Of a stretch of 64,000 nucleotides of DNA, positions 62,701-64,000 are shown in pieces. The notes beneath the pieces were generated by a model. It was not told the DNA's origin, searched no databases, and saw only the letters and a list, made by a program, of their open reading frames with translations. The stretch covers positions 12,711,501 through 12,775,500 of the forward strand of contig NC_135137.1 of the NCBI RefSeq assembly GCF_051014445.1, written 5' to 3'. Each line of letters opens with the position of its first letter. Positions within the stretch are counted from its first letter, which is position 1. Made by a program: the position numbers and the translations under genes. Origin of the DNA: Colletes latitarsis (taxonomy: Eukaryota > Arthropoda > Insecta > Hymenoptera > Colletidae).

Positions 62701-64000
62701 AGATCTGGTAACTGTAATCATCTGGCTCATACTTTCCCATTTTTCGCATACTTGTTGGCCAGATCCTGGGTTTTTTCTGGTTTGGATCTGGTAGTAATGT
62801 GGTACCACACCCAAACAGTCTATTAAACCCGGTTGCGCTTAACATGATACAGGATAACGCCGGTTAGGTCTGGGTTAGTTCTGGTATTTGTAATCATCTG
62901 GCTCGTACTATGACATTTCTCTCATACATGTAGGCCAGATCCTGGCCTTTATCTGGTTTGGATCACGTAGTAATATGGTGCCACACTGAAACAGTCAATT
63001 AAACCAGGATCCGATTAATATTTTATTGGAAAACGCCGCTTATGTCTGGGTTAGTTCTGGTATTTGCAATCATCTGGCTAATATTTTCGCATTTTTCGCG
63101 TACTTGTTGGACAGATCCTGGGTTTTGTCTGGTTTGGATCACGTAGTAATTTGGTACCACACTGAAATAGTCAATTAAATCTGTTTCGGATTAATATTTT
63201 AGAGGATAACGCCGGTTATGTCTGGGTTAGGTCTGGTATTTGCAATCATCTGCCTCATACTTTCGCATTTTTCGCATACTTGTGGGCCAGACCCTGGCCT
63301 TTTTCCGGTTTGGATCACGTAGTAATGTGGTACCACACCGAAACAGTCAATTAAACCTGGTTGCGACTAATATTTTGGCGGATAACGCCGGTTATGTCTG
63401 GGTTAGGTCTGGTATTTGCCTTCATCTAGGTCATACTTTCGCATTTTTCGCATACTTGTTGGCAAGATCCTGGCCTTTTTCTGGTTTGGATCACGTAGTG
63501 ATGTGGTACCACACCGAAACAGTCAATGAAGCCTGTAATCGTTCAATATTTTAGAGGACAACACCGGTTATGTCTGGGTTTGGTCTGGTATTTGCAACCA
63601 TCTGGCTCATACTTTCGCATTTTTCGCATATTTGTTGGCCAGATCCCGGGCTTTTCTGGTTTGGATCACGTAGTAATGTGGTACCACACACAAACAGTCA
63701 ATTAAACCTGGTTGCGACTAATATTTTAGAGGATAACGCCGGTTATGTCTGGGTTAGGTCTGGTATTTGCCTTCATCTAGCTCATAATTTCGCATTTTTT
63801 GCTTACTTGTTGGTCACATCCTGGCCTTTTTCTGGTTTGGATGACGTAGTAATGTGATAGCACACTGAAACAGTCTCTTAAACCTGGGTGCGATTAATAT
63901 TTTAGAGGATAACGCCGGTTATGTCTGGGATAGGTCTGGTAATTGCCAACATCTAGCTCATACTTTCGCATTTTTCGCATACTTGTTAGACAGATCCTGG
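59785..64000 (+). repeat. Higher-order duplication, offset 3686 bp, running past the window
   Basis: About 59785-60314 matches 63471-64000 at offset 3686 (21 x 176 - 10). It includes CACGTAGTGATGTGG, CATATTTGTTGGCC and CCCGGGCTTTTCTGG monomers. The match still holds at the window end, so the unit continues beyond it. Confidence 0.8.

Larger units (their letters stand above)
41292..64000 (+). repeat. 176-bp satellite, block 4 (about 129 monomers, runs past window end)
   Basis: Head-to-tail satellite to the end of the window, no gene. The subtype mix differs from blocks 2 and 3: monomers with TTTTTTAAAGGATAAC, common before 35.2 kb, were not found here. From about 46.5 kb monomers with ACAGTCTCTTAAACC appear, which were not seen earlier, and GTTGCGGTTAATAATTTGG appears from 49.3 kb. 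Duplications nest throughout. Confidence 0.95.

Noticed and set aside
979..63857. More than a hundred plus-strand open frames of 60-160 codons with near-identical products
   Set aside because: They recur at steps of about 176 bp and end after one or two monomers; 176 is not a multiple of 3, so each monomer shifts the frame. They lack start context, and the frame is kept only because related monomers share the same stops. They are by-products of the satellite, not a protein family.
947..64000. CENP-B-box-like sequence in the monomer
   Set aside because: The reverse strand of the ACAACGAAACAG variant reads TTTCGTTG, like the start of the mammalian box, but the required A and the CGGG part are missing in every form looked at.
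947..64000. Telomere-like repeats (GGGTTAGG, TTAGG)
   Set aside because: Each monomer holds one or two isolated TTAGG motifs inside GTCTGGGTTAGGTCTGG; there is no tandem TTAGG run, so it is not a telomere tract.
947..64000. Direct repeats that might suggest a CRISPR array
   Set aside because: The whole 176-bp unit is repeated with no unique spacers, and no cas-like gene is present.

Overview
The window looks like heterochromatin from an insect-like genome. About 56 kb of its 64 kb is one head-to-tail satellite array with a monomer of about 176 bp (consensus about 42-43% G+C, roughly 320 monomers, all in the same orientation). No host gene, tRNA, rRNA or CRISPR array was found. The arthropod assignment is an inference from the three retroelements: a GC-rich R1-clade non-LTR element, a Ty3/gypsy-type LTR element with a proline-tRNA-type primer site, and a long solo LTR. 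A hymenopteran is plausible but is not shown by the sequence. Array size, monomer length, higher-order duplications and an embedded 12-bp palindrome would fit pericentromeric or centromeric DNA, but nothing here proves centromere function.

Layout: 1-946 is the 3' part of a solo LTR cut by the window edge. 947-2889 is satellite (11 monomers). 2890-4530 is a complete 1641-bp solo LTR, about 99% identical to the first one at a constant offset of 3584 bp, so an LTR-plus-satellite unit has been duplicated. 4531-24792 is satellite, including a large tandem duplication of about 3.35 kb (14.2-20.6 kb). 24793-26561 is a 5'-truncated R1-clade retrotransposon on the minus strand with a 35-nt poly(A) tail, target-site duplications and two related empty sites at 27.6 and 36.9 kb. 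26562-37991 is satellite. 37992-41291 is a gypsy-type element with two LTRs, a primer binding site and an open gag-pol frame that stops inside RNase H because the rest of pol was deleted after integration. 41292-64000 is satellite, with different monomer subtypes and many nested duplications from about 46 kb on.

Most translated frames in the satellite are by-products of the repeat: 176 is not a multiple of 3, so each monomer shifts frame and the frames close after one or two monomers. They are not annotated as genes.

Main points of interest: (1) the R1-clade element carries a dense chain of perfect inverted repeats, ten of them with stems of 10-16 bp, across its 3' UTR and the 3' part of its coding sequence, far above a rough chance expectation; (2) all three unrelated retroelements entered the satellite within the same 16-bp stretch of the monomer; (3) most monomers carry a perfect 12-bp palindrome; (4) the array shows clear higher-order duplications and a change of subtype along its length.
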